Source: Arthrobacter sp. PvP023 (GTDB lineage Bacteria; Actinomycetota; Actinomycetes; Actinomycetales; Micrococcaceae). From it: DNA of 64,000 nucleotides. Below the pieces are notes generated by a model. It had not been told where the DNA came from, did no database searches, and saw only the letters and a list, made by a program, of their open reading frames with translations. The stretch lies in contig NZ_JAFIBI010000001.1 of NCBI RefSeq assembly GCF_017832975.1, positions 1,736,001 through 1,800,000 on the forward strand, in the 5' to 3' direction. Of the stretch, positions 9,485 through 21,024 are shown one piece after another. The translations under genes were made by a program, and so were the position numbers. Each line of letters begins with the position of its first letter. Position 1 is the stretch's first letter.

Positions 9485-9832
9485 ATGATTGTTGGCATTG
9501 GCGTAGACGTCGTAGACATTGAACGGTTCGGCAGGCAGCTGGAACGGACCCCCGGGCTCCGGGACCGGCTGTTCGTCCCGGCCGAGCGTGAGCTGAACAC
9601 GCGCTCCCTGGCCGCGCGCTTTGCGGCCAAGGAAGCCGTGGCCAAGGTCCTGGGCGCTCCCGCCGGGATGAACTGGCAGGACTGCTGGATCGGATTGGAC
9701 CAGAACGGCCCCACCATCCAGGTCAAGGGCACCGTGCTGGCCGTCGCCGAGTCCAAGGGCGTCAAGCGCTGGCACTTGTCGATGAGCCACGACGGCGGAA
9801 TCGCGACAGCGACCGTCCTCGCAGAAGGGTAA
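9485..9832 (+). CDS. acpS: Holo-[acyl-carrier-protein] synthase
   Basis: 115 residues. AcpS transfers 4'-phosphopantetheine from coenzyme A to acyl carrier protein. The magnesium-binding motifs are visible: [10 protein letters not shown] near the N-terminus and [15 protein letters not shown] near residue 50; the C-terminal [18 protein letters not shown] is also conserved. Only 5 bases separate it from glmS. TAGAAT (9472-9477) overlaps the last glmS codons and ends 7 bases before this ATG, so it may have its own leaderless transcript in addition to read-through. Its substrate CoA depends on coaA, encoded 2 kb away. Confidence 0.95.
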   Translation: MIVGIGVDVVDIERFGRQLERTPGLRDRLFVPAERELNTRSLAARFAAKEAVAKVLGAPAGMNWQDCWIGLDQNGPTIQVKGTVLAVAESKGVKRWHLSMSHDGGIATATVLAEG

Positions 9833-9889
9833 GCGCGCACTCTCGACCTGACGGCCCGCAGCGGACCCAGCACCGATTGGACTGAACCA

Positions 9890-11404
9890 ATGATCAGCGC
9901 CTACACCGGCACCCAGATTCGTGAGGCCGAAAGACCCCTTCTTCTTGCCGGGGCGGGCGCTGTCCTCATGCAGCGGGCCGCCTACGGTCTGGCCAACGCC
10001 GTTATCCGTGAACTCGTTGCCCGGGGGATCCGTCCCTACGGGGCCGGCGTGGCGGTTCTTGCCGGCAAGGGCAACAACGGGGGGGACGGGCTCTTCGCCG
10101 CCGCCTTCCTGGCAGCCCGCGGAATGCGTACGACGGCGGTGCTCACCGCCGGCGAGGCCCACCCGGACGGACTGGCCGCCTTTGAACGGGCCGGCGGGCG
10201 CGCCCGGACCCTCACCGACCACAACGCCGGTGAGCTGGCAGCGGCAGCCGCCAGTGCCGACGTCGTGATAGACGCGGTGCTGGGGACCGGAGCCCAAGGC
10301 GGGCTCCGCGGCGCAACGGCCTCCCTCGTCGGGAAGCTGCGCGCCGCCGCGCACGGGTTTGTGGTGGCTTGCGACATTCCCAGCGGCGTGGACGCCGACA
10401 CGGGCGTGGCCTATGACCCGGTCCTTCCGGCCGACCTCACCGTGACGTTCGGGGGAGCGAAAGCCGGACTGCTCGCAGATCCCGGCGCTGACCATGCCGG
10501 GCGCGTCCTGGTCATCCCCATCGGCATTGAAACGGAATTGCCGTCGCCGGTGCTGCGGCGCCTGGAATCCGCTGACTTTGCCAGGCTGCTGCCCCCGCCG
10601 ACCCGCCGCTCCCACAAATACACCCGGGGCGTCCTGGGCGTTGTGGCGGGATCGCATCAGTATCCGGGTGCTGCCGTCCTCGCCTGCCTCGGTGCCCTCG
10701 CGGCGGGCGCCGGGATGGTCCGGTACCTCGGGCCGCCCGAGCCGACCCGTCTGGTGCGCCAGGCCTGCCCGGAAGTGGTGTGCGGGCCGGACAACGTGGC
10801 TGACGCGCACGTCCAGGCGTGGCTGGTCGGTTCAGGGATCGCCGACGGTGACGACGAACAGCTGCAGCGGGTGCGCGACGCCGTGGAGACGGGACTGCCA
10901 GTGGCCGCCGACGCCGGTGCGCTGCCTGCCCTCCCCGATGCCTTGCCTCCGCACGTGGTGCTGACACCGCACGGCGGCGAGCTGGCGCATGTCCTGCAGC
11001 GCTACGGGATCGACCTGGGGCGGCAGGGAGTTGACGGTGCCACCCTCGACGCCGTGCGCCAGGCGGCTGAAAGGACCGGGGCCACCGTCCTGCTCAAGGG
11101 CGCCACCACGTTGGTGGCCGCGCCGTACGGCCCGGTCTTCAGCCAGGCTGAAGCCACGCCGTGGATGGCCACTGCCGGAAGCGGTGATGTCCTGGCCGGG
11201 GTACTCGGGTCCCTGCTGGCCCAGCATTCGGATGACGAGGAAAGATTTGGGGCGTGCGGGATCTCCGCGGACCAGCGCTGGGCGGCCATCGGCGCCATCG
11301 CGGCAAGCCTGCACGGCCGTGCAGGGACCCTCGCCTCCGCCGGCGGCCCGGTGACTGCCGGTTCGATTGCCCATTTCGTGCCCGAGGTGATGCGCACTTT
11401 GTAA
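9890..11404 (+). CDS. nnr: Bifunctional NAD(P)H-hydrate epimerase / ADP-dependent dehydratase
   Basis: 504 residues, a fusion of two repair enzymes for hydrated NAD(P)H. The N-terminal YjeF epimerase domain (about 1-210) has the nucleotide loop AGKGNNGGDGL and IPSGVDADTG. The C-terminal ribokinase-like dehydratase domain (about 235-500) has GSHQYPGAAVLA, LTPHGGELAHVL, LLKGATTLVAAP and TAGSGDVLAGVLG. It lies 57 bases after acpS on the same strand and may be part of that transcript. No strong Shine-Dalgarno precedes the ATG. Function follows from the well-characterised YjeF families. Confidence 0.94.
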   Translation: MISAYTGTQIREAERPLLLAGAGAVLMQRAAYGLANAVIRELVARGIRPYGAGVAVLAGKGNNGGDGLFAAAFLAARGMRTTAVLTAGEAHPDGLAAFERAGGRARTLTDHNAGELAAAAASADVVIDAVLGTGAQGGLRGATASLVGKLRAAAHGFVVACDIPSGVDADTGVAYDPVLPADLTVTFGGAKAGLLADPGADHAGRVLVIPIGIETELPSPVLRRLESADFARLLPPPTRRSHKYTRGVLGVVAGSHQYPGAAVLACLGALAAGAGMVRYLGPPEPTRLVRQACPEVVCGPDNVADAHVQAWLVGSGIADGDDEQLQRVRDAVETGLPVAADAGALPALPDALPPHVVLTPHGGELAHVLQRYGIDLGRQGVDGATLDAVRQAAERTGATVLLKGATTLVAAPYGPVFSQAEATPWMATAGSGDVLAGVLGSLLAQHSDDEERFGACGISADQRWAAIGAIAASLHGRAGTLASAGGPVTAGSIAHFVPEVMRTL

Positions 11405-11496
11405 TGATTCAGCGAAAACCGCGGCAACAAACATTTACTAAACCTGCTTACTAGTAGTCTGTCTAGAGATTTATTCGTTACGCACGAGGAGTACAC

Positions 11497-13752
11497 ATGG
11501 AAGTCTGGCCCGGATCGGCATACCCGCTGGGAGCCACCTTTAACGGCACTGGCACGAACTTTGCGCTGTTCAGCGAAAGGGCCGAAAAGGTTGAATTGTG
11601 CCTCTTCGACGACGAGGGTGTTGAAACCCGGATCGAGCTCCTCGAAGTCGACGGCTATGTGTGGCACTGCTACCTGCCCCACATCCAGCCCGGCCAGAAG
11701 TACGGATACCGCGTCCACGGCGCCTACGATCCCGACTCCGGGAACAGGTTCAACCCGAACAAGCTGCTCCTGGATCCCTATGCAAAGGCCGTGCACGGCC
11801 AGATCGACTGGGACCCCGCGCTGTTCTCCTACAACATGGGCGATCCCGATTCCCGCAACGATGCCGATTCGGCCCCGCACATGATGATGGGTGTGGTGAT
11901 CAACCCGTTCTTCGACTGGGACGGTGACCACCTGCCCCGCGTCCCGTATCACAAGTCCGTGATCTACGAGGCCCACGTCAAGGGCCTGACCCAGCTGCAC
12001 CCCGAGGTTCCGGAGGACCAGCGCGGCACCTACGCCGGCGTGGCCCACCCCTCGGTTATCTCCCACCTGCAGAAGCTGGGCGTCACGGCCATCGAGCTGA
12101 TGCCGGTGCATCAGTTCGTCAACGACGGCATCCTCGAAGACAAGGGCCTGAACAACTACTGGGGTTACAACACCATCGGCTTCTTCGCCCCGCATAACAG
12201 CTACAGTTCCACGGGCGATACCGGCCAGCAGGTCCAGGACTTCAAAGCCATGGTCCGCTCGCTGCACCAGGCGGGCATCGAAGTGATCCTGGACGTCGTG
12301 TACAACCACACGGCCGAAGGAAACCACCTGGGGCCCACCCTGTCCTTCAAGGGCATCGACAACGCCGCCTACTACCGGCTCATGGACGGCGACGAGAAGC
12401 ACTACATGGACTACACGGGCACGGGGAACTCGCTCAACGTCCGGCACCCCCACTCTCTGCAGCTCCTGATGGACTCCCTGCGCTACTGGGTCACCGAAAT
12501 GCACGTGGACGGTTTCCGGTTCGACCTCGCCTCCACCCTTGCCCGGGAATTCTATGACGTGGACAAGCTGTCCACCTTCTTCGAACTCATCCAGCAGGAC
12601 CCGGTTGTGTCCCAGGTCAAGCTGATCGCGGAGCCGTGGGACGTTGGCCCCGGTGGCTACCAGGTGGGCAACTTCCCGCCGCAGTGGACGGAATGGAACG
12701 GAAAGTACCGCGACACCGTCCGCGATTTCTGGCGTGGAGAACCGGCCACCTTGGGTGAATTTGCTTCCAGGATCACCGGCTCTGCCGACCTGTACGAGCA
12801 CTCCGGCCGCCGTCCGGTCGCCTCGATCAACTTCGTTACCGCCCACGACGGCTTTACGCTCCACGACCTGGTGTCTTACAACGAGAAGCACAACGAGGCC
12901 AACGGCGAGGACAACAACGACGGCGAATCGCACAACCGCTCCTGGAACTGCGGCGCCGAAGGCCCCACCGACGACCCCAAGGTCCTGGGCCTCCGCGCCC
13001 GGCAGCAGCGCAACTTCATCGCCTCTCTGTTGCTCTCGCAGGGCGTGCCGATGATCCTGCACGGCGACGAGATGGGCCGCACCCAGCAGGGCAACAACAA
13101 CGGCTACTGCCAGGATTCCGAACTGACCTGGATCAACTGGGACGCGGTGGACCAGCCGCTGGTGGAATTCACCGCCGCCGTCAACGCCCTCCGGCACAAG
13201 CACCCCACCTTCCGCCGCAGCCGCTTTTTCGATGGCAGGCCGGTCCTGCGAGGCGAAGGTGAACGGCTTCCGGACATCGAATGGCTGGACGTGGACGGCT
13301 CCACCATGAAACCCGAAGACTGGGACAGCGGCTTCGGCCGCTCGGTGGGCATGTTCCTCAACGGCGACGGCATCCGTGGCCGCGACGAACGCGGCCGCCG
13401 CATCACGGACGTCAACTTCGTGCTCTACTTCAATGCGCACGACGACGAAGTAAAGTTCACGCTGCCCTCCGACGAATATGCTCCGGCCTGGGACATCATC
13501 ATCGACACCGCAGGACATAACGCCGACACTGAACCAGTGGAGGCGGGAGGATCGCTGCCCGTCGATGCGAAGTCCCTCGTGGTCCTGCGGGCCCACAGCA
13601 CCCCCGAAGTGGAACCGGATCATTCAGTGGCCGCTTCGCTCGCTGCCTTGTCCCAGACGACTACCAGTGAAACCGAGGCGCTGACTACGCCGATTGTCCC
13701 TGAGCCGCCGCACACCAAGAAGGTCAGGTCGAAGGGGCAGGAGGATTCATGA
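11497..13752 (+). CDS. glgX: Glycogen debranching enzyme GlgX/TreX
   Basis: 751 residues of the GH13 family. An N-terminal CBM48-like domain begins [20 protein letters not shown]. The catalytic residues are visible: nucleophile Asp343 in DGFRFDLAS, acid/base Glu379 in LIAEPWDVG, and the third carboxylate in [11 protein letters not shown]. It hydrolyses alpha-1,6 branches, providing linear maltodextrins. It overlaps treY by 4 bases, the treX-treY-treZ order described for Arthrobacter trehalose producers. GAGGAG lies 8 bases before the ATG, and TAGTCT (11455-11460) could be its -10 box, giving a leader of about 30 bases. Confidence 0.97.
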   Translation: MEVWPGSAYPLGATFNGTGTNFALFSERAEKVELCLFDDEGVETRIELLEVDGYVWHCYLPHIQPGQKYGYRVHGAYDPDSGNRFNPNKLLLDPYAKAVHGQIDWDPALFSYNMGDPDSRNDADSAPHMMMGVVINPFFDWDGDHLPRVPYHKSVIYEAHVKGLTQLHPEVPEDQRGTYAGVAHPSVISHLQKLGVTAIELMPVHQFVNDGILEDKGLNNYWGYNTIGFFAPHNSYSSTGDTGQQVQDFKAMVRSLHQAGIEVILDVVYNHTAEGNHLGPTLSFKGIDNAAYYRLMDGDEKHYMDYTGTGNSLNVRHPHSLQLLMDSLRYWVTEMHVDGFRFDLASTLAREFYDVDKLSTFFELIQQDPVVSQVKLIAEPWDVGPGGYQVGNFPPQWTEWNGKYRDTVRDFWRGEPATLGEFASRITGSADLYEHSGRRPVASINFVTAHDGFTLHDLVSYNEKHNEANGEDNNDGESHNRSWNCGAEGPTDDPKVLGLRARQQRNFIASLLLSQGVPMILHGDEMGRTQQGNNNGYCQDSELTWINWDAVDQPLVEFTAAVNALRHKHPTFRRSRFFDGRPVLRGEGERLPDIEWLDVDGSTMKPEDWDSGFGRSVGMFLNGDGIRGRDERGRRITDVNFVLYFNAHDDEVKFTLPSDEYAPAWDIIIDTAGHNADTEPVEAGGSLPVDAKSLVVLRAHSTPEVEPDHSVAASLAALSQTTTSETEALTTPIVPEPPHTKKVRSKGQEDS

Positions 13753-16097
13753 GGACCCCTGTCTCCACATACCGCCTCCAGATCCGCCCGTCCTTCACCC
13801 TCCAGGACGCTGCCGCCGAGGTCCCTTACCTGAAATCGCTGGGCGTGGACTGGATCTACCTGTCCCCGATCCTGACGGCGGAAAAAGGATCAGACCACGG
13901 CTACGACGTCACCGACCCGTCCACGGTGGACGCCGACCGCGGCGGCCCCGAGGGCCTCGCAGCGGTGTCCCGGGCGGCCCGCGCCGCCGGCATGGGCGTC
14001 CTCGTGGACATTGTGCCCAACCACGTCGGGGTCGCGTCGCCGTACCAGAACCCCTGGTGGTGGTCCCTGCTCAAGGAAGGCCGGAAGTCACCTTACGCCG
14101 AGGCGTTCGACGTCGACTGGGACTTCGGCAACGGACGCGTCCGGCTCCCCGTGCTGGGGAGCGACGACGACCTGGACAAGCTGGAAATCCGCGACGGCGA
14201 ACTTCGCTACTACGACCACCGTTTTCCGCTGGCCGAGGGCAGCTTTGCCGACGGCGATGACCCCCGTGACGTCCACGCCCGCCAGAACTACGAACTGGTG
14301 GGGTGGCGCCGCGCGGATACGGACCTCAACTACCGACGTTTCTTCGCCGTGAATACTCTGGCCGGCGTCCGGGTGGAAGTTCCCCGGGTGTTCGACGAAG
14401 CCCATGCTGAAGTGATCCGCTGGTTCCGCGAAGGTCTGGCGAACGGGCTGCGGATCGACCACCCGGACGGGCTCGCTGACCCCGAGGGCTACCTCCGGCG
14501 GCTCCGCGAAGCCACCGGCGGCAGCTACTTGCTGATCGAGAAGATCCTGGAACCGGGGGAGGAGCTGCCGGCCTCCTTCGAATGCGAAGGCACCACCGGC
14601 TACGACGCCTTGGCTGACGTGGACCGCCTCTTCGTCGACGCCTCGGCGCAGACGGCCCTGGACCAGCTCGACGGCAGGCTCCGCGGCGGAGAACCCGCAG
14701 ACTATGAGGAAATGATCCGCGGAACCAAACGCCGGATCACCGACGGCATCCTGCACTCCGAGATCCTCCGGCTGGGAAGGCTCATTCCGGCCGGGACAGA
14801 GCTTGCCGGGGCGGCGTTGGATGCCGGACTCGCAGCCGACGCGATCTCCGAGATCATCGCTTCCTTTCCCGTCTATCGGACCTACCTGCCGTACGGCGAG
14901 GAAGTCCTCAGGGAGGCCTGCAGCCTCGCCGCACGGAACCGGCCGGACCTCGCTGCGGCCATCGAACTGCTGCAGCCGCTGCTGCTGGACGCCGGCTCGG
15001 CGCTGGCACAGCGGTTCCAGCAGACCTCCGGCATGGTGATGGCCAAGGGCGTGGAGGACACAGCGTTCTTCCGCTACACCCGGCTGGGCACACTGACGGA
15101 GGTGGGCGCCGACCCCACCGAGTTCGCCCTCGACCCGGCCGAGTTCCACCAGCGGATGGCGCGGCGGGAAGCCGAACTGCCGTTGTCCATGACCACGCTG
15201 AGCACGCACGACACCAAACGCAGCGAGGACACCCGGGCCCGGATCTCCGTGATTTCCGAGTTCGTGGCGGAATGGGACAAGGTGCTGACCAAGCTGCAGG
15301 AACTGGTGCCGCTGCCCGACGGGCCGCTTGCCAGCCTTCTATGGCAGGCCATCGCCGGCGCGTGGCCGGCGTCCCGTGAGCGTCTCCAGCAGTACGCCAC
15401 CAAAGCCGCCCGCGAGGCCGGCAATTCGACCGACTGGCTGGACCCGGACGAAGCGTTCGAGCAGAAGCTGGCTGCCGCCGTCGACGCAGCGTTCGACAAC
15501 CCCGAAGTCCGTGCGGAACTGGAGGCCTTCGTGGCGCTCTTGGAACCGTACGGCGCGGCAAACGCGCTGTCCGCGAAACTCGTGCAGCTGACCATGCCGG
15601 GCGTTCCGGACGTGTACCAGGGCACCGAGTTCTGGGACCGTTCCCTCACCGATCCGGACAACCGCCGTACTGTCGACTTTGCCGCGCGTCAGGAGTCGCT
15701 GGCGGCACTCGACTCCGGCGAGCGTCCGGCGTCGTACCAGGACGACGCCGCCAAGCTGCTGGTGACTTCGCGGGCGCTCAGGCTCCGGCGTGACCGGCCG
15801 GAGCTCTTCACCGCCTACACGGCAGTCACGCCGAGCGGTCCCGCGGCGGCGCACCTCGTGGCGTTCAGCCGCGGTGCCGGTGAGTCCGCCGGCGCCTTGA
15901 CGCTGGCCACCAGGCTGCCGCGCCGGCTGGAACAGTCCGGCGGCTGGCGGGACACGTCCGTGGCATTGCCCGCTGAAATGACGGACGAACTCACAGGCAA
16001 CAGTTTCGGGCCAGGGCCGGTGCAGGTTGCGGACATCCTGGCACGCTACCCCGTTGCCTTGCTGGCACCCACTCACGGATCGGAGAACCACGGATGA
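13749..16097 (+). CDS. treY: Maltooligosyl trehalose synthase
   Basis: 782 residues of the GH13 family. TreY converts the reducing-end alpha-1,4 bond of a maltodextrin to an alpha,alpha-1,1 bond. The N-terminus [16 protein letters not shown] is typical, with VDIVPNHVG, the catalytic [11 protein letters not shown] (Asp237), [10 protein letters not shown] and [14 protein letters not shown]. Its ATGA start overlaps the glgX stop by 4 bases, and treZ overlaps its own stop in the same way, so the three proteins should be made in fixed proportion. The length fits the family. Confidence 0.97.
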   Translation: MRTPVSTYRLQIRPSFTLQDAAAEVPYLKSLGVDWIYLSPILTAEKGSDHGYDVTDPSTVDADRGGPEGLAAVSRAARAAGMGVLVDIVPNHVGVASPYQNPWWWSLLKEGRKSPYAEAFDVDWDFGNGRVRLPVLGSDDDLDKLEIRDGELRYYDHRFPLAEGSFADGDDPRDVHARQNYELVGWRRADTDLNYRRFFAVNTLAGVRVEVPRVFDEAHAEVIRWFREGLANGLRIDHPDGLADPEGYLRRLREATGGSYLLIEKILEPGEELPASFECEGTTGYDALADVDRLFVDASAQTALDQLDGRLRGGEPADYEEMIRGTKRRITDGILHSEILRLGRLIPAGTELAGAALDAGLAADAISEIIASFPVYRTYLPYGEEVLREACSLAARNRPDLAAAIELLQPLLLDAGSALAQRFQQTSGMVMAKGVEDTAFFRYTRLGTLTEVGADPTEFALDPAEFHQRMARREAELPLSMTTLSTHDTKRSEDTRARISVISEFVAEWDKVLTKLQELVPLPDGPLASLLWQAIAGAWPASRERLQQYATKAAREAGNSTDWLDPDEAFEQKLAAAVDAAFDNPEVRAELEAFVALLEPYGAANALSAKLVQLTMPGVPDVYQGTEFWDRSLTDPDNRRTVDFAARQESLAALDSGERPASYQDDAAKLLVTSRALRLRRDRPELFTAYTAVTPSGPAAAHLVAFSRGAGESAGALTLATRLPRRLEQSGGWRDTSVALPAEMTDELTGNSFGPGPVQVADILARYPVALLAPTHGSENHG

Positions 16098-17848
16098 CGT
16101 ACCCCGCAAGCGGAAGCGGACGCTTCGACATCTGGGCCCCCGAGGTCACTGCCATCACCTTGCTGGCAGACGGCGCTGAATACCCCATGAGCCAGCGCGG
16201 CGAGGGCTGGTGGACGGCGGTCAATGCCCCGGCCGGGGGAGAGGTGGACTACGGCTACCTGCCGGGGACGGACACCACCCCGTTGCCGGATCCCCGGTCC
16301 CGCCGCCAGCCGGCGGGCGTGCACGCCTTGTCCCGCACCTTCGACCCGTCCGCCCACGAGTGGGCCGACGGGAACTGGGCGGGCCGGGAGCTGCAGGGCG
16401 CCGTCATCTACGAACTGCACATCGGCACGTTCACGCCGGAGGGCACCCTGGAAGCCGCAGCCGGAAAGCTGGGCTACCTCAAGGACCTCGGCGTCGACTT
16501 CGTGGAGCTCCTGCCCGTCAACGGCTTCAACGGCACCCATAACTGGGGCTACGACGGAGTCCTCTGGTACGCCGTCCATGAGGGCTACGGCGGCCCTGCC
16601 GCGTACCAGCGCTTCGTGGACGCCGCCCACGGCGCCGGCCTGGGCGTCATCCAGGACGTCGTCTACAACCACCTCGGTCCCAGCGGAAACTATCTGCCGA
16701 AGTTCGGGCCCTACCTGAAGTCAGGGGAAGGGAATACCTGGGGCGACTCGGTCAACCTGGACGGGAACGGATCAGACGAGGTCCGCCGGTACATCCTGGA
16801 CAATGCGGCCATGTGGCTCAGGGACTACCACGTTGACGGCCTGAGGATCGACGCCGTGCACGCCTTCAAGGACGAGCGCGCGGTCCATCTCCTCGAGGAG
16901 TTCGGCGCCCTGGGCGATACGGTGGCCGCGGAAACCGGCCGGCCGATCACCATGATCGCGGAGTCGGACCTCAACAACCCCCGCCTGCTGTACCCCCGCG
17001 ACGTCAACGGGTACGGGCTGGAAGGCCAGTGGAGCGACGACTTCCACCACGCCGTGCACGTGAACATCAGCGGCGAGACGGAGGGGTACTACAGCGACTT
17101 CGATTCGCTGGGCGCCCTGGCCAAGGTGCTGCGCGACGGGTTCTTCCACGACGGCAGTTACTCCAGCTTCCGCGGCCGGCACCATGGACGGCCCATCAAC
17201 ACGTCGCTGGTGCACCCCGCGGCCCTGGTGGTGTGCAGCCAGAACCACGACCAGATCGGCAACCGCGCCACCGGCGACAGGCTCTCCCAGTCCCTGTCCT
17301 ACGGCCAGCTGGCCCTTGCGGCGGTCCTCACGCTGACGTCCCCGTTCACGCCCATGCTCTTCATGGGGGAGGAATACGGCGCCACCACGCCGTGGCAGTT
17401 CTTCACCTCCCACCCCGAGCCGGAGCTGGGCAAGGCGACGGCGGAAGGCCGCATCAAGGAGTTCGAGCGCATGGGGTGGGATCCCGCCGTCGTGCCCGAT
17501 CCCCAGGATCCGGAGACCTTCAACCGGTCGAAACTGAACTGGGCCGAGGCCGCCGAGGGCGACCATGCCCGCCTCCTGGACCTCTACCGCTCGCTGACCG
17601 CGCTGCGGCGCAGCACTCCGGAACTGGCAGGGCTGGGGTTCACGGGCACCGCGGTGGACTACAGCGAAGAGGAAGGGTGGCTGCGGTTCCGGCGCGGAGA
17701 CGTGATCGTGGCGCTGAACTTCTCGGAGCAGGCGGTCAAGCTCGAGGACACTGCCGGATCCGTGTTGCTCTCCACCGACGAGGCGTCAGTGGGCGACGGC
17801 GGCTCGCTGGTGCTGGCGCCATGGAGTGCCGCCATCCTGAAGGCCTGA
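16094..17848 (+). CDS. treZ: Maltooligosyl trehalose trehalohydrolase
   Basis: 584 residues of the GH13 family. TreZ cleaves trehalose from the maltooligosyl trehalose made by TreY. An N-terminal CBM48-like domain ([19 protein letters not shown]) is followed by the barrel with [29 protein letters not shown] (nucleophile Asp253), [10 protein letters not shown] and [16 protein letters not shown]. The start overlaps treY by 4 bases. Trehalose protects against desiccation and osmotic stress, fitting the soil lifestyle of Arthrobacter. No clear hairpin terminator follows before the next gene. Confidence 0.97.
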   Translation: MTYPASGSGRFDIWAPEVTAITLLADGAEYPMSQRGEGWWTAVNAPAGGEVDYGYLPGTDTTPLPDPRSRRQPAGVHALSRTFDPSAHEWADGNWAGRELQGAVIYELHIGTFTPEGTLEAAAGKLGYLKDLGVDFVELLPVNGFNGTHNWGYDGVLWYAVHEGYGGPAAYQRFVDAAHGAGLGVIQDVVYNHLGPSGNYLPKFGPYLKSGEGNTWGDSVNLDGNGSDEVRRYILDNAAMWLRDYHVDGLRIDAVHAFKDERAVHLLEEFGALGDTVAAETGRPITMIAESDLNNPRLLYPRDVNGYGLEGQWSDDFHHAVHVNISGETEGYYSDFDSLGALAKVLRDGFFHDGSYSSFRGRHHGRPINTSLVHPAALVVCSQNHDQIGNRATGDRLSQSLSYGQLALAAVLTLTSPFTPMLFMGEEYGATTPWQFFTSHPEPELGKATAEGRIKEFERMGWDPAVVPDPQDPETFNRSKLNWAEAAEGDHARLLDLYRSLTALRRSTPELAGLGFTGTAVDYSEEEGWLRFRRGDVIVALNFSEQAVKLEDTAGSVLLSTDEASVGDGGSLVLAPWSAAILKA

Positions 17849-17953
17849 CCCGTTTGACCGCTGTTGCTGCGCCGCGGGCTGTTTGTGTCAGGCCGCGGCG
17901 TAACAACGGATTTGTTGGCTGTCGCCTGCGTCACAGCTGGCAGGATTGCAGGT

Positions 17954-18991
17954 ATGACTTATTCTGCAGCGGACAACCGCTATGAATCCATGCCCTACCG
18001 CCGCGTCGGACGCAGCGGCCTGAAACTTCCGGCCATCTCCCTTGGGCTCTGGCACAACTTCGGCGACGACAAGCGCTTCGACGAGCAGCGCGCCATCCTC
18101 CGCCGCGCCTTCGACCTGGGCGTCAACCACTTTGACCTGGCCAACAACTACGGCCCGCCGGACGGCTCCGCGGAAACCAACTTCGGCCGCCACCTGCAGG
18201 ACGACTTCAAGCCGTACCGCGACGAGCTGGTCATCTCCACGAAGGCCGGTTACTACATGTGGCCCGGCCCGTACGGTGAGTGGGGCTCCCGCAAATACCT
18301 GATCTCCAGCCTGGACCAGTCGCTGCAGCGCATGGGCCTGGACTACGTGGACATCTTCTACAGCCACCGCCCGGATCCGGAAACGCCGATGGAAGAGACC
18401 ATGGGTGCGCTGGACTACGCCGTGCGCTCCGGAAAGGCCCTGTACGCGGGCATCTCCTCGTACACCCCGGAACAGACCCTCGAGGCCGCCCGGATCCTGA
18501 AGGAACTCGGCACCCCGCTGCTCATCCACCAGCCCAGCTACTCCATGCTGAACCGCTGGACCGAGAACGGCGCCCCGAACCTCTACGAGACGTTGGACCA
18601 GGTGGGCGCGGGTTCCATTGCGTTCTCCCCGCTGGCGCAGGGCATGCTGACGGACCGCTACCTGAAAGGCATCCCGGCCGATTCCCGTGCAGCCAAGGAA
18701 CGGTTCCTTTCTGAATCGGCGCTCACCGAGGACAAGCTGGACCGGGTACGCGGGCTCAACAACATCGCCGCCGGCCGCGGGCAGTCGCTCGCACAGATGG
18801 CCATCGCCTGGATCCTCCGCGACCAGCCCAAGGGCTCACCCGTGACGTCCGCGCTGGTTGGCGCGTCCAGCGTCAAACAGCTGGAGGACACCCTGTCCGC
18901 CATCAACAACCTGGCGTTCTCGCAGGAGGAGCTGAAAGCGATCGACGAGTTCGCCGTCGAATCCGACATCAACCTCTGGGCCCAGAAGTAG
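17954..18991 (+). CDS. Aldo/keto reductase, YghZ-like (L-glyceraldehyde 3-phosphate reductase type)
   Basis: 345 residues, nearly the length of E. coli YghZ (346). The start is the ATG of [25 protein letters not shown] ends 7 bases upstream, suggesting a leaderless start, whereas the open frame runs 30 codons further without family-like sequence. Catalytic residues of the AKR tetrad can be assigned: Asp and Tyr in [15 protein letters not shown], Lys in [14 protein letters not shown] and His in FYSHRPD. Cofactor-binding [13 protein letters not shown] and [13 protein letters not shown] are present. NADPH is the expected cofactor; the physiological carbonyl substrate is uncertain. Confidence 0.9.
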   Translation: MTYSAADNRYESMPYRRVGRSGLKLPAISLGLWHNFGDDKRFDEQRAILRRAFDLGVNHFDLANNYGPPDGSAETNFGRHLQDDFKPYRDELVISTKAGYYMWPGPYGEWGSRKYLISSLDQSLQRMGLDYVDIFYSHRPDPETPMEETMGALDYAVRSGKALYAGISSYTPEQTLEAARILKELGTPLLIHQPSYSMLNRWTENGAPNLYETLDQVGAGSIAFSPLAQGMLTDRYLKGIPADSRAAKERFLSESALTEDKLDRVRGLNNIAAGRGQSLAQMAIAWILRDQPKGSPVTSALVGASSVKQLEDTLSAINNLAFSQEELKAIDEFAVESDINLWAQK

Positions 18992-19055
18992 CGCACCCTT
19001 AACAGGGCCGACGTGCCCAACCGGGCCGCGTAACAGAACTGTCCATGTCATAAAG

Positions 19056-19083
19056 CCGGGGCCGGGAACAACTCCGGCCCCGG
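19056..19083 (+). terminator. GC-rich hairpin after the aldo/keto reductase
   Basis: CCGGGGCCGG (19056-19065) and CCGGCCCCGG (19074-19083) form a perfect 10-bp stem with an 8-base loop. There is no T run; it is still the likely end of the preceding transcript. Confidence 0.6.
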
Positions 19084-19093
19084 CGGCGTTGGC

Positions 19094-19193
19094 TACAATG
19101 CAAGGGCGCCCAATGGCGCCGTGCCCATCAGCCGCCGTCGCTCATCAGAGTGCTGCCGCGCCGGGCACTGAAGTTTGTTCTCAAAGGAGTTTC
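19094..19193 (+). promoter_or_regulatory. ino1 promoter and structured leader
   Basis: TACAAT (19094-19099) is a good -10 box, with no obvious -35. The resulting leader of about 88 bases contains two hairpins: GGCGCC-CAAT-GGCGCC (19105-19120) and AGTGC/GCACT with an inner CCG/CGG (19149-19169). It ends with a strong AAAGGAG (19183-19189) before the GTG. This differs from the many leaderless genes around it. A small in-frame reading from 19089 is not supported as coding. Confidence 0.45.
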
Positions 19194-20279
19194 GTGTCTT
19201 CAAATCCGATTCGTGTTGCCATCGTCGGTGTGGGTAACTGCGCCGCGTCCCTGGTCCAGGGTGTCCACTACTACCGGGATGCCGACCCCCAGGCCACGAT
19301 TCCCGGTCTGATGCACGTGGAGTTCGGCGAGTACCACGTCAACGATGTTGAATTCGTTGCAGCCTTCGATGTTGACGGCAAGAAGGTCGGCGTTGACCTG
19401 GCCGACGCCATCCTGGCCAGCGAAAACAACACCATCAAGATCGCCGACGTTCCGCCCACCGGCGTAACGGTCCAGCGCGGCCACACCCTGGACGGCCTCG
19501 GCAAGTACTACCTCGAGACCATTGAGCAGTCCCCGGCGGAGCCGGTCGATGTTGTCCAGGCCCTGAAGGACGCCAAAGTTGACGTCATGGTCTGCTACCT
19601 GCCCGTTGGATCGCAGGAAGCCGCCGAATTCTACGCACAGGCCGCAATCGACGCCGGCGTGGCGTTCGTCAACGCCCTGCCGGTGTTCATCGCCGGAACC
19701 AAGGAATGGGCGGACAAGTTCACTGCCGCCGGTGTCCCGATCGTGGGCGACGACATCAAGAGCCAGATTGGTGCCACCATCACGCACCGCGTCATGGCCA
19801 AGCTCTTCGAAGACCGCGGCGTCACGCTGGACCGCACCTACCAGCTCAACGTCGGCGGCAACATGGACTTCAAGAACATGCTGGAGCGCGACCGCCTCGA
19901 GTCCAAGAAGATCTCCAAGACCCAGGCCGTTACGTCCAACGTTGAAGCTGAACTGGCTGCCAAGGACGTGCACATCGGCCCGTCCGACTACGTCCAGTGG
20001 CTCGACGACCGCAAGTGGGCCTTCGTGCGCCTCGAAGGACGCAACTTCGGCGACGCCCCCGTGTCGCTCGAATACAAGCTGGAGGTCTGGGACTCACCGA
20101 ACTCCGCCGGCGTGATCATCGACGCCATCCGCGCGGCCAAGATCGGCCTGGACCGCGGCATCGGGGGCCCGCTGCTCTCGGCGTCCAGCTACTTCATGAA
20201 GTCCCCGCCGGAGCAGTTCAACGACGACCTCGCCCGTGAAAAGGTCGAGGCCTTCATCCGCGGAGACCTGGAGCGCTAA
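19194..20279 (+). CDS. ino1: Inositol-3-phosphate synthase
   Basis: 361 residues from a GTG 4 bases after AAAGGAG, close in length to mycobacterial Ino1. It converts glucose-6-phosphate to 1L-myo-inositol-1-phosphate (also named D-inositol-3-phosphate) using NAD. Visible features are the NAD-binding [27 protein letters not shown], the active-site [21 protein letters not shown], and [17 protein letters not shown]. In actinobacteria the product feeds phosphatidylinositol and mycothiol; MshA, the next mycothiol enzyme, is encoded at 27.9-29.2 kb beyond an accessory block. The stop codon is followed within 22 bases by a 32-bp repeat array. Confidence 0.97.
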   Translation: MSSNPIRVAIVGVGNCAASLVQGVHYYRDADPQATIPGLMHVEFGEYHVNDVEFVAAFDVDGKKVGVDLADAILASENNTIKIADVPPTGVTVQRGHTLDGLGKYYLETIEQSPAEPVDVVQALKDAKVDVMVCYLPVGSQEAAEFYAQAAIDAGVAFVNALPVFIAGTKEWADKFTAAGVPIVGDDIKSQIGATITHRVMAKLFEDRGVTLDRTYQLNVGGNMDFKNMLERDRLESKKISKTQAVTSNVEAELAAKDVHIGPSDYVQWLDDRKWAFVRLEGRNFGDAPVSLEYKLEVWDSPNSAGVIIDAIRAAKIGLDRGIGGPLLSASSYFMKSPPEQFNDDLAREKVEAFIRGDLER

Positions 20280-20300
20280 ACTCTTCCGTTCCCCCCGCGC

Positions 20301-20395
20301 GATGCTCTCTCACTTGTGGTGGGTTTTGCCGCGATGCTCTCTCACTTTTGGTCGGTTTTGGCGCGATGCTCTCTCACTTCTGGTGGGGGAGCGTC
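20301..20395 (+). repeat. 32-bp tandem repeat array 1 (3 units)
   Basis: Units start at 20301, 20333 and 20365, an exact 32-base period. Each begins GATGCTCTCTCACTT and the first two continue with a TGGTnGGTTTTG-like half; the third degenerates in its second half. The array lies between the stop codons of ino1 (plus) and the MerR-like gene (minus), in the orientation of ino1. Unit 2 matches the middle unit of array 2 (25001-25032) at 29 of 32 positions by my count. There are no spacers, so it is not CRISPR. Confidence 0.9.
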
Positions 20396-20400
20396 GCGCT

Positions 20401-21024
20401 TTAAACGTCATTCTCATATCGGCGGATGGCGTGGCTGGCCTGTGCGAAAGCAAGGAGCTTGAGCAGCAGCCGGCTGTGCATGTGCATCCCGACTGCGGCC
20501 GTGAGAATAAGCTGGTCGACGCTGTCCGGGGCCGTCGTGGCCGCGATGTCGATCCCTGCGACGTCATCCATAGCCTTGCTGTACGTGCCCAGCACCTCAG
20601 GAGAGACACGGATGTTGAGGCTCTCCATGAGCGCCAGGTGGGCATTCAGTGCGTTCCGGGCGTCACTCGGGTAATCGGGCCAGCCCCGAAGACGTACGAC
20701 GGCGTCAGCCGCCGGTGTGCCGACGCTGCCACCCGCTGTGGCGGAGGTGTCCAGCTCCAGCACCACGCGCTGGACTGCCGCCAGCAGGTCGAGCCGCGGC
20801 GCGCCGTCGTCGGCCATTCCGAGGAGGCCGCGGATCTGTTCGATGTTCAGTCCGACTATCCGGCGGAGCGCCTGGATCAATTCGAGCCGCTCGACGTGCC
20901 GCGCCGAATACTGCGCGCGGGTTGCGTGGACGGCGGCCCCGGCGGGCAACAGGCCCTCGCGCAGGTAGTACTTGATGCTGGCGGCCGAGACTCCCGACCG
21001 CTCGCTGAGTTCCTTAAGCTGCAT
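20401..21024 (-). CDS. MerR-family transcriptional regulator
   Basis: 207 residues. The start MQLKELSERSGVSAASIKYY was chosen because AGAAGG lies 6 bases upstream; 18 further upstream codons are open. Residues 1-70 form the MerR winged helix-turn-helix (SGVSAASIKYYLREGLLPAG, then VERLELIQALRRIVGLNIEQIRGLL). The rest, about 135 residues, is a helical effector domain I cannot assign; it has no Cys cluster for metals. The likely role is local transcription control, ligand unknown. It is convergent with ino1, with repeat array 1 between the stops, and marks the start of the accessory block. Confidence 0.85.
   Translation of the reverse strand: MQLKELSERSGVSAASIKYYLREGLLPAGAAVHATRAQYSARHVERLELIQALRRIVGLNIEQIRGLLGMADDGAPRLDLLAAVQRVVLELDTSATAGGSVGTPAADAVVRLRGWPDYPSDARNALNAHLALMESLNIRVSPEVLGTYSKAMDDVAGIDIAATTAPDSVDQLILTAAVGMHMHSRLLLKLLAFAQASHAIRRYENDV

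Noticed and set aside
11002-13623. A minus-strand open frame of 873 codons over glgX
   Set aside because: It is antisense to glgX, whose catalytic motifs are complete; the frame shows only biased composition.
19089-19193. A longer Ino1 protein or a leader peptide from 19089
   Set aside because: The start overlaps the -10 box, and the GTG at 19194 has AAAGGAG and the normal family N-terminus.
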